A stretch of 64,000 nucleotides of DNA from Caprimulgus europaeus (taxonomy: Eukaryota; Chordata; Aves; Caprimulgiformes; Caprimulgidae): contig OU015535.1 of assembly GCA_907165065.1 (NCBI GenBank), forward strand, positions 248,001 to 312,000. The letters are read 5' to 3'. Numbering within the stretch: the first letter of the stretch is position 1; every line of letters begins with the position of its first letter. Positions 25,185 to 36,451 of the stretch are shown here, piece by piece. The notes under the pieces were generated by a model, which saw only the letters and a list, made by a program, of their open reading frames with translations, was not told the DNA's origin and did no database searches. The translations under genes and the position numbers were made by a program.

Positions 25185-25400
25185 CTGGCACGGCGGCACG
25201 GTGAGCCGCGCTCGGCAGGGAGGTGCCTCTGCTGACCTGGCCGGGCTGGTACCGCAGTGGAGGAGATCGGCACCTCCCCGATTCGTGATCTCTGCCTGAG
25301 CCGCCCGGGCCCCGCGCTTGGCCGCGGCCGCTCTCGGCCCTGTGTTTTATTTATGTCTGAACCCTTCAAGTGGCTGCGGCTCCTCCGGGCACTGTGGCGG
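25185..25400. promoter_or_regulatory. Intronic CpG-rich patch, possible alternative promoter or enhancer
   Basis: About 215 bp inside AT-rich intron are rich in CpG (cggcggcacggtgagccgcg; ccgcgcttggccgcggccgc). There is a donor-like GTGAGC after 25198. No CR1 or LTR homology was recognised. It could be an alternative first exon or promoter of BICD2, an intronic enhancer, or GC-rich unique sequence. Several short frames open through it, none recognisable. Confidence 0.35.
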
Positions 25401-26999
25401 CCTCTGCGCAGATCAGGCCCTTCCTGACCCGTGAGCCGATGAACGAGGGGCCTGTGTGTCTGCGTCGTTGCAGCTGCAGCCTGAGGTGGCCACCATGCCC
25501 AGCTGCCTGGCCAGCTGGGGACAGCCCAGGGCGGCTCTCTGCTTCTGGCCATGGAGCTGTCGCTGGCTGGTGGGAAGTTTTGCAGGATAAAGGTTTTCAT
25601 TCCTGCCTTGTCTGCCAACTCCTCTTGCAATTAAAGGGTAATCTTTTCTAAATGGTGCTAAATTAAGGCTAAATCCCTCCCTCATGCCACATAAGAGGAT
25701 GAATCCCCGGGTTTCTAAAAACAGCTTATTGTTTGGGCCACTGTCCAACCGGCCCATACAACAATAGTCTGGATAATTTCTCTATTGAGAGGACTCAAAC
25801 TTTCTGGTCTGTCTGTCTTTCTGTGTAGATCCTGCTCAAAAATCCCCTATAGGAGGATACAGAGTAGAGGAGTCATTTACCACTTCCTTGTATTGCATTC
25901 GGTTTGAAACGTCAGAGAGGTTTTTGCTTGCTGGAGTCCTTGTGCTGCTGCCGTGGCGGTGGGGAGGTGACATTCCCTGTGACCCTGGGTGCTGGATCCA
26001 GGATGGCAGCCGTCAACTCGTGAGCCACTGAGTTACATCGAAGAAAACGGTCATGGCAGCATGGGTTTGTTTTAATTGAGGCAGCTGTGTGCATGAAACT
26101 GATTTATTGTTTGACACAAGGCTACTGCCACAACATCAGTCAGTGAGGAGGGGGGTTAACTCTTGACTTCTCTTCTGGAATTGCTGATCTGGATTAATAA
26201 ACATGACATCCAACAAATTTCACCATCAAGAAAAGGAGGGGACTGTCATTTGATCACACTAGGCTTTTGTGCCTCTTTTTAGGTAAACTACTGTGTCTGT
26301 AGAGCAAGCTCCAGTCACAATTTATTTGCTTATAAATATGTGAATTTGGTTTTAAAAAGGTTCTTAAGGAAATAAAGAGGGAAGGGGCAAGAGTGGGGGC
26401 ACAAATTGGTGCCCAACTCACCAGTGAATGTGCTATTGTAGAACCTATCTGTAAGCTTGCTTCTATGTTTTAACACAAGTTCCTTGGGGGGAGGGTGGGG
26501 AAATTTGTGGAATTTCAGTAGGATGATTCCAGCAATAGGATCTGAAATCCTGTAGTATTATAAAGTATTATTGTACAAAATCTTCTATTGTTATGCAACA
26601 TTTTTTTTTCTTCCTGTTCACTTATGACCAGATTTATAAATGTCTGTAACATTCCTATAGAGATCAGACCTGATTTTGGCTTTCTTAATGTGTATGGAAA
26701 CTCCAGAAATAGTCTGGTCTCACCAAAGCGTAGGGGGAGTTGGTTCCTGCTGGGATGCTGGCAGATGGGTTCACATACATAACCTCCTCAGGCAGGTGAA
26801 CCTCTGTAGAGATATCTGGATTATAATTAAGGGCAACAAAACCTGCATTATGTTCCTAGTACCTGTGAGTTCAGAACCCGAGTCAAGATGTGTTGACTTG
26901 TTTAAAGATGGGTTTTCATTTAGCAGCTACCACCTGTAGCAGGTATTCAGAAGGCAGGCTGCACCCACATGAAGGGTCTCTGGCTGGAGGTACAGTGGA

Positions 27000-27728
27000 A
27001 ATCTTGAACAGGCATCCCCTGGGGAAGGAGAGGCTGGAGAGCAGCACTGCAGAGAGGGGGTTCTCTGGTCGATGGCAAGTTGAACATGAGCCAGCAGTGT
27101 GTCCTGGCAGCCAAGAGGGACCCCCCTGTCCTGGGGGCACCCAGCCCTGCACTGCGAGCTGGGCCAGGAAGGGGATTGTCCCGCTCTGCTCTGCACTGGG
27201 GCGGCCTCACCTCCAGCACTGGGGGCAGTTTGGGCACCACAGGAGAAAAAGGATCTAAAGCTGCTGGAGAGTGTCCAGAGGAGGGACACAGCATTGGGGA
27301 AGGGTTCAGAGGGGAAGGGTGTGAGGAGAGGCTGAAGGCACTTGGATTGTTCAGCCTGGAGAAGAGGAGACTGAGAGGAGATCTCATGGTGGTCTGGAAC
27401 TTCCTCCCCAGGGGAAGAGGAGGGGCAGGCGCTGAGCTCTTCTCTCTGGCCACCAACGCCAGGAGCAGAGGCCATGGCAGGAAGATGTGGCAGGGCAGGG
27501 TGAGGTTGGCCATGAAGAAAAGGTTCTTGAGGCAGAGGGTGGTGGAGCACTGGAACAGGCCCCCCAGGGAGGTGCTGATGGCACCAAGGCTGACAAGACT
27601 CCAGCAGCATTTGGCCAAGGCCCTCAGGGACATGGTGTGAATGTTGGGATTGTCCTGTGCAGGGACAGGAGTTGGACTCGATGATCCTTGTGGGTCTCTT
27701 GCAACTCACATCCTATGATTCTATGATT
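27000..27728 (+). mobile_element. CR1 LINE, 5'-truncated (~730 bp)
   Basis: It is recognisable from the ORF2-end block (caagttgaacatgagccagc) through 'ggagaagaggagactgagag' to 'gttggactcgatgatccttg' and the terminal CCTATGATTCTATGATT tail. The 5' boundary near 27000 is approximate. Both-strand open frames of up to 260 codons here come from CR1 sequence and are not host genes. Confidence 0.92.
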
Positions 27729-30104
27729 GTGTATTACAAAACAAAGACATAAGCAAAACTGAAGAGCTGGCCAAACAGCTGTGCTAATGAACAGTGGCCT
27801 TTGCATTGGTCCTCGCAGCAGTTAAAAAGTGATGTTCCCTCACATGTCCAAAATCCTAAATGAAGTTTCCTGTAGGCATTTTTTTTCAAGCTGATAATGA
27901 CTTTTTTTTTTCTTTTTAGTGGGTATGGGAGTGAGTGAGAGCACTGCTGAGGAATGTAAACATTGCTCTGTGCTTCCTGCTGCTCCGCTCTGCTTTGCTG
28001 CAGTCTCCCGCCCTGTGTCAGTTCGGGGTCTGATGAACTTGCCAGCACAAGAAAATCTAATCGGATCCATTCAGAGGAAGAAAAAGACTTTTTATTTCTA
28101 AACAACACTGTGCCATCACTTCATTAATACTGCTTAACAAGAGAGAGTCTGAATTTCGCCCCACTCTCTTTTTATTGGGTTTCTGTGTATGCAGTTCTGT
28201 CTTGCGTTGTTTAACAAACGATTTGGGATCTGCTGTTTGTGGTCTGGATTTTGTGTTTCTCATCATGGCTGTGCTGACTGACTGCCATGCAGAGTTCTGC
28301 ACACCTTTAGACAGTGGGTGCACATACTGCATCTGCATAAGTAGCACTTTGTACCTAAGTATACAGTTGGAAACAATTACCCATGGAGAAAGGCAGCACA
28401 AACGAGCTCCTTATCTCCTGAAATTATAAAGCACACATAATTATTTTTAAATTTGTCTGGAAGTGGGAGGAAATCAGTGCACTAGATGTACTTGCGAAGT
28501 CTCAGTCTTCTTAGTTGGAAAATAATTCTTTCATGAAATACAAGATATATTTATGTTTTGACTTAGCTATGAACAGATGTATTCTACCAGCTATTTTTTG
28601 AGCTCTAACTGTGATCTGCTTTCAAAGACTCCAAAATTCACAGACTTAATTTAGTTCTGAAGGTCTGGAGCTTTGGAATGAAGTAACAAAGTAGATTATT
28701 CAGGTTTCTTGCCTTTGGTCATCTTGAACAGATTGCTAAAGCTTGATCCACTCCTTTCCCTTGTGATGTTTTTTGCAGTTTCTCACTGTGTGTAAGTCCA
28801 TCGCGCTGTTTGAACATCTTTACTGCTCTTCACTGGATCCTCTGCAGCACTAGTGTCATTTCAGGTTTCAGACCTTGGCTTTGGACTCCCAAGACAGAGG
28901 TTTTCAAGACACTCTTCTGGAACTTGTTGTAAAGATATATATTTTTGTTGATTTCTAACTGTAGTTAAAGTGCTCCTTGTGTGTGTTAAATGTCTGCTGA
29001 GCTGCCTCTGAGGACTTTGGTAATTCCATCTTTTCGGTGCTGAATCCTGCAAGGTTGATGCATCTTTTAACTTAGAAGGGGGTTTTTTTTTGTAATTTAA
29101 AAATCTACTTGTGTTTTCTCCATAGCCTCTTAATTAACTAAAAAACCCCCCTTTGGGATAACCAAAAATAATCAGGCTCTTGTCCTGTTATCATTGTCAT
29201 TTATTTTAAATAACTCTGGTCTCTTTTCAGTAGCCTGTGATTGTGTACAACTAATTTGCAGTCTGAAGACAGCTTTTTCTTGACTCTTTCCCGTTGCTTG
29301 CTTGCTGTGGCATTTCTGGCAAGAACAGGCTACTGACTTGGGTTTATTTTCGTGAGTTGTTTTTTTTTTTTTTCCCTGAAGACTAATTTTGGTTTTGATG
29401 TGGGTTTTTTGTTGTTGTTGTGTTGCTTTTCTTTTTAAATGACAATTCCTCTGAAATTTTTTGAAAGTTGGGAATAGAGCATGTCCACAGGCCATTTTTG
29501 GGTTTCTCAGATTACATCCAGTTTGGAGAATTCAATGTTCATCCTGTTTTCGGACACTGGGCCTTGGTGCGATGAGGAGTCTTCCGTTTCACTTAGCAGC
29601 TCTATCTTGCAAATGATGAGACTCATTCACTTCCTACCCTTCCCTTGGCAAAGCTGACATCTGTCCTGCTGGAAATGAGAAGCTTCTGCAGGGAAAAAAA
29701 AAAGTCTGTGTTTTAAACTGCTCTTTTTGAAAATATTGAAATACATAACAGGCTTTCAATTTTCTTAGGGCTGCAGTTGCTCTCAGGGAGAAGCTGGGAG
29801 CATACCTCACTTGTTAGAAAAGTAGATTATTGTTCAGTCCTCTTCCCATTCTTCCACAGTCTGCCTGAACCTGACTGTAATTCCGTGGATGTGAACATGC
29901 AAATCCTCCTCTGTGTCTGTCCTTAAGTCACATTCTCCTCGTTAGCTACGTGCCAGTGGCAGTGGGAGTGGCACTGTTTTGCCAGGAGCAGAAACTGCCA
30001 TGGCCTTATTGCCGATCCCAGAGGCATGTTGTTTGCCATAGGAGCTCATGAGGTGGGAAGTGTGCACTCTCTTACTGTACAGAGAAGCTGTGTTACACTG
30101 TACA
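27729..30104. other. Intron 1 single-copy sequence
   Basis: This AT-rich stretch has several homopolymer T or A runs (27901, 29361, 29695) and a TTG run near 29409. I see no exon, RNA gene or recognised repeat in it. Confidence 0.5.
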
Positions 30105-30590
30105 GAACAGATGTGGTCAGGCTGGAGAGGGCCCAGAGAAGGGCTGTGAAGATGATCAGAGGACTGGGAAGCCTGCCACAGGAGGAAAGGCCGAGAGAAC
30201 CGGGCTTGTTCAGCCTTGAGAAAAGAAGGTTTAGGGGAGACCTCATCACCGTGTTCCAGTATTTAAAGAGTGGCTGCAAGGAAGATGGAGGCTGCCTTGT
30301 TACAAGGAGTCGTAGAGAAAAGACCGGGTGGGGAAGCAGGGGGTGTGTAATGAGTACAAGTTATTCCTGGGGAGATTCCCATTGGACACAAGAGGAAAAC
30401 TTTTCACAGTGAGAACAATCAGCCACTGGAATAATCTCCCCAGGGAAGTGGTGGATTCCCCAGCACTGGACATTTTTAAGATCTAGATGGACATGGTGCT
30501 GGGCTGTCTTATACAGACTGTGCTTTTGCCAAGAAAGGTTGACCAGATGATCCTTGAGGTCCCTTCCAACCTGGTATTCTGTGTTTCTAC
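30105..30590 (+). mobile_element. CR1 LINE, 5'-truncated
   Basis: The CR1 blocks 'aggctggagagggcccagag', 'cttgttcagccttgagaaaa' and 'gatgatccttgaggtccctt' are present in order, with a decayed tail near 30590. It is more diverged from the other CR1 copies in the window, which suggests an older subfamily. Confidence 0.9.
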
Positions 30591-31612
30591 TATGACATGC
30601 ATGATCTGGCATGTACGTGTGTGAGGGCAAACCTACAGTGTGTCTTGTGATCAGTGGAGTCTACTCCTTATAAACAAACTGTGCTCAGTAAACTCTGAGA
30701 CTGGAACTTTCAGTGCATGGACCATGCTGTCTGGTCTGTCTTTTATTTTTAAAAATAAATAAAGAAAATTAATTTGGAAAGCCATTGAGAAAATGGATTT
30801 TTTTCCACTGACATCTTTTGGTGGAAGGAGCAAGTATCTAAATGAACTCATTCCGCCATGCAACTCATCAGACACATTCTAACTCATATTTGGCTGGATT
30901 TTGAGGAATGGGATCTGTTTTTTTTCTCATCGGTTTTAATTATGATGTTTAGTGCAATTTGAGCAAAGACCATTATTTCCAGCTGAAGGGGCAGGAGTCA
31001 CTTCTGTTATTTGCTGTTTGTATTTATGGGACTCAGCGTCAGGGAGACGTGCCCTCCTTTGTAAATATGGGGAAGAGCAGCTCTGAAAAGTAGCTGCCAG
31101 GAGTAATCATCACTCTGTCTAATGATCTTTGTGCTGGCATGTACTGCTTAATTTCTCCTGACTGGCCTCTGTCATGGAATTTCTATGAATCTGTTGATTT
31201 TAATTTACCTTCTCCTTGTTTCCATCCTTGCTTATCTGTCATCTTTTCTTCTGCTCCCTTAACAGGGACTTAAGACTGCAGGACAGATGCTGAAGGCTTT
31301 GTGCTTTTGATAACTGCCAGCTGATTGCTGTTACACAAGATTATTCCTGGTGTGGCTATAGTTGATAATAGAAATCCAGTACCTACTAATAAACTCTAAT
31401 GCATTGTGCACCCTACGCCTGTCTGTTTGTTTTTTGTGTGTTTTGCATTGTAGCTTGTAGCTTCATTAGCTGTTCACCTGTGTTCTTACTCTAACCCCTC
31501 TGTTTCCAGCAACCTTACTCCCTTGCAGTCCAGGCAGGATACATGAACTAGCATAAGTTTTGTGTCTTAACGCACAGATCAGAGCCCTGGGTGCGTGGTC
31601 GGGGCAGGGCCT

Positions 31613-31810
31613 GCCGCGGGAGGCAGCCTGCCTTGGGCCGCGTTTGCCGCGGGAGGCAGCCTGCCTTGGGCCGCGTTTGCCGCGGGAGGCAGCCTGCCTT
31701 GGGCCGCGTTTGCCGCGGGAGGCAGCCTGCCTTGGGCCGCGTTTGCCGCGGGAGGCAGCCTGCCTTGGGCCGCGTTTGCCGCGGCAGGCAGCCTGCCTTG
31801 GGCTGTGTTT
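31613..31810. repeat. 33-bp minisatellite, six units
   Basis: Six head-to-tail units start at 31613, 31646, 31679, 31712, 31745 and 31778. The first five are identical and the sixth has three substitutions. Each unit reads gccgcgggaggcagcctgcc then ttgggccgcgttt: GC-rich, three CpGs inside the unit, a SacII-type CCGCGG and a GCCTTGGGC that fits the AP-2 consensus GCCNNNGGC. Because 33 is a multiple of 3 and the unit has no stop in most frames, open frames of over 100 codons run through it on both strands. These are artefacts. The identity of the units implies recent expansion, so copy number is likely variable between individuals. Confidence 0.95.
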
Positions 31811-34800
31811 GCCTGCTGCTCTCACTCTGCTCAGCCTGGGCTCCTGTCACGGGCACCTGCGTGCCGAGCACAGGCCGGACCTTGTCTGGAGCGGGTGAAT
31901 TCCCATCGCTCCCGCTTCGCTTTTGCAGCAGCTCTGTGCTAGCGAGGAGTCTCTTGTGTTAACTGTGGCAATTTCTTTTGTGTTTGCATGTTAGATTAAA
32001 GCCTTGGGAGGAGATCCCTGTGCTTTAGAGTAATAGGTAAATGAAAAATTCATAAGACTATATCGCTGTTAAATTTAGATCAAATTGAAGAAAAATGAAT
32101 TGGCCAAAGGGGCTGCAAGAATCTATAAAGCAACACGGCTTCAGTCACGTGGAGAGCCCTAATTGAAGGAGTGTTCAATGTTTTAAACACTTGCATAGCT
32201 GGAAGAGGGGCCAGCACTAAAGGATCCATGCTTTTAATGGGGATCCATAATCCATAGCAGCAGGACCCCTGCATTCACAGCCTGGGAGTGGTACTTTTTT
32301 GTAATTCTAAACAACACATGATGTGTATGAAAATCACTAAAAGCTGAGGAATAAAGACTGTTTTAGCACTGACCATGGAAAAAAATAGCATCTGTATTGA
32401 GTGAGGCTTCCTGGGTGTGTTTAAGTTGTCTTACTAAAACCAGCAATGGTGTGAAGAAGCAGCAAGAAGCCACTACCAGAATGGCATGTTTGCACATCTG
32501 GAAAAGATTTCAAGTTTACCGAGTGCTTGTTTCCTTTGGTGATGCAAACAGAATCTAACTGTGTAGTGTATATGGAGACTTGGGCATCTCTTCTAATATG
32601 GTCTGTTTTCTATACTTGATTTTATCAGTTTAAATCTTTGCTACCTTCCACTTACATTCCTGTAAATGGAAACACAATTTAAACCCTTGGTGTAAAATTT
32701 AGTGCAGATAGTGGGAACAGGAAAAGCTTTGTTCTGAGGTTGTGTTTTTGAGCCAGCAATTGTGGCTGGAAATGGCAAGAATGGCATTTGTCAATAGTTA
32801 GGTCCTTAAATTGTTCCTCTGATGCTTTATTCAGCAGACAGGGGGAAAATGCCTTTCTGTCACACAATGGCACAGGAGTTAATGTGTGCCTCTGACAGCC
32901 ATTAGGAATTCAGAAGGCACAAGGCACCCTATCCATGCTTTAAAGAAAGGCCTCAGGTTTTGTTTGGGAATGTCAAGGTGTGTAATGTTATGGATGCCTT
33001 TTGTTCTGGCTTCAGGAGGAATTTTGTGGCTCCTTTTGATGCTGTTACATGTCAAGATGCTGAAGCCTTGATGTCAAGGAAATAAAAGAATGGGCTTGTG
33101 TAAATGTTGCTTTCATCAATGTATGGACGTGTAGTGGTGTTCCTCAACAATTCTTTAAAATTCTGCAGAATTGAATTTGTTTGTCATAATTGAAGAACCC
33201 AATGATTGTGAGCAAAACTCAGTGCTGGAAGGTTGAATTGTTTGTGGTTGCCTGTGTGATAACAGGAACTAAGCCACCTTTCGCCATTCAGTGCCAGAGG
33301 GGTGCATCTTTATTATTCAAGTGAAGTCTGTGATAAAGTGTGAGGTTTGTACACAGGGTAGGGGGGTACCTGATTATTGTTCCTCAGGTAGTTGAAAAAT
33401 GAGTATCTGGAAATACAGCGATTGTGTATCTGCAAAATAGAGGAAGATGAATATGAAACTGATATAATGTTTGTGGGCCTTTTAAAAATTATTTATAGTA
33501 GAATAAGTATTTACTTTCTAGCTATTCCAAGGAATGGTCCAGGGGCATAAAGAGCAAGCAGGAATCTTTCTGATTATCGTAATTGCTGGCATTCTCTAAT
33601 TATTAAAACAATGTGTCACTTGAAAGAATCTCCATAAGAGATGCCAAAGCAGCCCATGGTACTCTCAGGTCTGGGCTTTGGAGACTAGGGGCTTGCTTAT
33701 AAGGTGGAAGACAAAAATGAACTTAAATAATGAGAAATATTTAAATATTTGAAGAGAAAGAGGTACTTGCTTTGCTGCTGACATAGTGTCATGAGAATTT
33801 GGTGCCTCGGGACCCCTCAGATGGCGTCAGAGCCGTGACACATCCCAGGATCGCTGGGCCAGCCTCTGCGTACCGGGGCCGCTGCTTCGAGTGGTCTGAG
33901 CACGGGGCAGGGTCCATAATCATGTCAGCACCTATGGGATTTGTGTGAGGTCTGTGTTTGTGCTCTCCATTTCAGCGAAACCTCTTGCTCTTTCTGTCTG
34001 CCAGCAAAGACACCATTTCTTTGTTTTGACAGGCTTTCTGCTCTGAAAGAAGCAGCGACTGTTGTAACGCTGACGGGCTGTGTAAGAATGGCTGCCAGCT
34101 ACTGGGGATGTCATGTGCTGGGGCTGCTTCCTCCTCGCCTGCACAGCTCACTGCTGGGACCCGCGGGGGGGGGATCGTGGCTATAAAGGAAGCCTTGGCT
34201 TCCTGTTTGCCAGTGCTGAAGTAATGCAGCAGTGCTTTATTTCCTCTTGGATTTTGTAGTTCTCTGTCCCCTCACCCTCCCCTTTCCTTCAGCAGGTGTC
34301 TCGTGGAGTGCTGTAGATTGAAACGTATGTGTCCTCCCTGTTTTTCAGTGATTGAAAAGCCCACCCTTGAGTCGTTTCTGGCAGTGGTACCGCTGGCAGC
34401 TGGCCACGAGCGCGGCAGCACCCGGCTGCGCCCCCTCCAGCTGCACCGAGCCCAACTCTGCTCTGCGCTGCAGGTTAAACAGCGCACGCCGGGGACCCGG
34501 CGCGTCTGCTGGTGCAGTTGGCACCTGCTCTCTGCTTGTAGAAATGGTGTTACAAGAAGGCTGAGGTTTTTTCACCCTCCCTTCTTGCTTTTTGACTCAA
34601 ACCTTAAAATAAAGGGCCAAATGTGTCTGGGTCTAATTGTTTCTAAGCAATATAAAACCATAATGGTAAGGGGATGTGCTGTGGTTTGGTGTGAAGCCTG
34701 GATGTAGGCTGCAAGCAGAAAATGTGAAATGGAATCAAGGTACTTATCTGGAGATTGTTGTAAATACTGTACTGGCTGGATACAAAAGATCATGCAGTTG

Positions 34801-35516
34801 TAGTTGGATTAAATTCTCTGGGCCTTTGCTTAGGTTCTAAGTGGAAAATTTGCTACTTGGGTATAAGGAGTTGTTAATGAAAAGGCTTTTAAAATAACAA
34901 TAAAAGGTCTGCTTTTGCTGTGCAGAAATTGCTACTAATGGTATATTTGTGCAGTCTTGTGTGTGTGTCTGTGTCAGAATGACTGAAGACCACTAAGACC
35001 AAAAAGCCAAAGTAGGTTTGGTTTTTATAAAGCTCTGTGTATGAGATCATTGAGCAGCTGGGCTCACATGAGCACAGGTAACATTAACAAATGCAGTAAG
35101 TGATTCCACAGTTATCATTCAGTCTCCTTTACTACTTCAGTGATTAAATGTGTGATTGGGTATTTTTAAAGAATTAATCTGAGATATTTTTTTTCCCCTT
35201 TATTTTTTTTCATGTCTGGGTTCAGTCTGGTACTAACAACTCGCAAGTATTTACATGTGCTGGACTGTGTTTACACAACCGTGTTTCTGACTCTTTGTGG
35301 CCCAGGGTTTGTTCAGGAAAGCCTGTTATCACCACAACAGAGGAAGCCACTAGCCTGTTCAAGAAGCAGCAGGGTAATGAGCTTTACATTAAATATGTTT
35401 TGCAGGATGCGACTTACTTCCTCTTGTTGTTTCTTGAGTGGGTGTGCCCACCCAGCAGGCAAAATTGTTCTTAGTCAGGAGGATTCCTCATGCAATGAGA
35501 TGCTAATACCCATTAA
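31811..35516. other. Intron 1 sequence between minisatellite and solo LTR
   Basis: No exon or transposon is recognised. Apart from a GC-rich patch at 34160-34510 and a short GC-rich spot near 33800-33910, it is AT-rich single-copy sequence. Confidence 0.5.
34160..34510 (+). promoter_or_regulatory. GC-rich patch with TATA-like motif, possible regulatory element
   Basis: A C/G run (cccgcgggggggggatcg, about 34160-34177) is followed by a TATA-like ggctataaagg (34179-34189). The latter overlaps an 18-base inverted repeat, aggaagccttggcttcct (34187-34204). About 200 bp on is a CpG-rich stretch (34389-34503), with gcgccccctccagc at 34428-34441, which is a partial reverse match to the CTCF core. 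No exon is recognised. The regulatory role is a guess from composition. Confidence 0.25.
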
Positions 35517-36451
35517 CTATTTGTGTTGGGTTTGTGTGTGGGGAGGCTGGAAAGCTGGGGGGGTTTTTTGGTAGTGGGGGAAGGGAACCTTGTGACAGCA
35601 AGGGGCTCCCCTGGCTTCAAGGCAGAGACCCCCTCAGCCCAGGCTGGGCCAGTGAGCACTAGAGAAACACCTCTGGGAATCCATATTGGTGAGGGGAAGG
35701 ACTGTCCTGAAAAGAAGAAGGTGGAGAGAACCTGGAGGAGAGGCTGTTGACAAGCAAAAGATGACCATTGGCCTAAACAAAGGATGGACAGACAGAGAGA
35801 GCTTCATTGCCAGAAAGAAGGACAAAGATCCACACACCCGGTTCCCCTGATGGAGCAGGAGAAGGAAAGGAAGTCTCATGCAGCCCATGGAGATTCAGTG
35901 GTGGAGCAGAGACCCACGTGTAGGCCATGGAGGACTCCACGCTGGAGCAGAGAAGTTGAGCCTGAGGGCAGTTGTGACTGGAATTGTGGACCCCCAGAGT
36001 TGGGGGGTGACTCTGCAGCCCGGGAGCTGAGCCCAAAGAGGTCTGTGACTCCGTGGGAAGCTGCTTTGGAACATCTTGTTCCTGGACTTTCATGCTGGGA
36101 AGAGCAGCAGAGGTGACCTGACTGAACCCCCATTCCCTGTCCCCTGGGCTGCTGGGGGGGAAGGTAGAGATGTTGGGAGCAAAGTGATTTGAGCCCAGGA
36201 AGAAGGGAGGGGTGGGGGAAGGTGTTGTAAGATGTGGTTGTTATGTCTACTCAGATGATTTGCAACAAATTAAATTGATTTTTCTTCCCCAAGTTGAGTC
36301 CATTTTGCCCATGACCATCCCTGGTGAGCCCTCCCTGTCCTTCATCCGAATCCCGTGCCCCCTTTGTTGTGACTCCCATCCCATCTCACTGGGTGTGGGG
36401 AGGGAGTGCAGGACCACAGGGTCCTACTGTGGGTCAAACCACCACACTATT
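35517..36451 (+). mobile_element. Solo LTR of an avian endogenous retrovirus, with 5-bp target duplication
   Basis: The LTR spans 35522-36446 (925 bp). It starts TGTGTTGGGTTTGTGTG and ends GGGTCAAACCACCACA, so it has the canonical TG...CA termini. It is flanked by perfect 5-bp direct repeats CTATT at 35517-35521 and 36447-36451, the signature of retroviral integration. No internal gag/pol/env sequence is present, so it is a solo LTR left by LTR-LTR recombination. The 3' half (cccattccctgtccc ... aagttgagtcc) is shared with the truncated copy at 51540-52197. The 5-bp duplication fits ERVL-like or some other classes, so the class is left open. Open frames inside it are chance. Confidence 0.9.

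Noticed and set aside
26927-27709. 260- and 228-codon minus-strand frames and a 186-codon plus-strand frame
   Set aside because: All lie within the CR1 copy at 27000-27728. Similar frames recur in the other CR1 copies (11416-11920, 39040-39650, 41713-42459).
31613-31810. CRISPR-like array
   Set aside because: The repeats are directly contiguous with no spacers, and the genome is animal.
31466-31962. Repetitive proteins encoded on both strands over the minisatellite
   Set aside because: The 33-bp unit lacks stops in several frames at once. This is a by-product of the array, not a repeat-protein gene.
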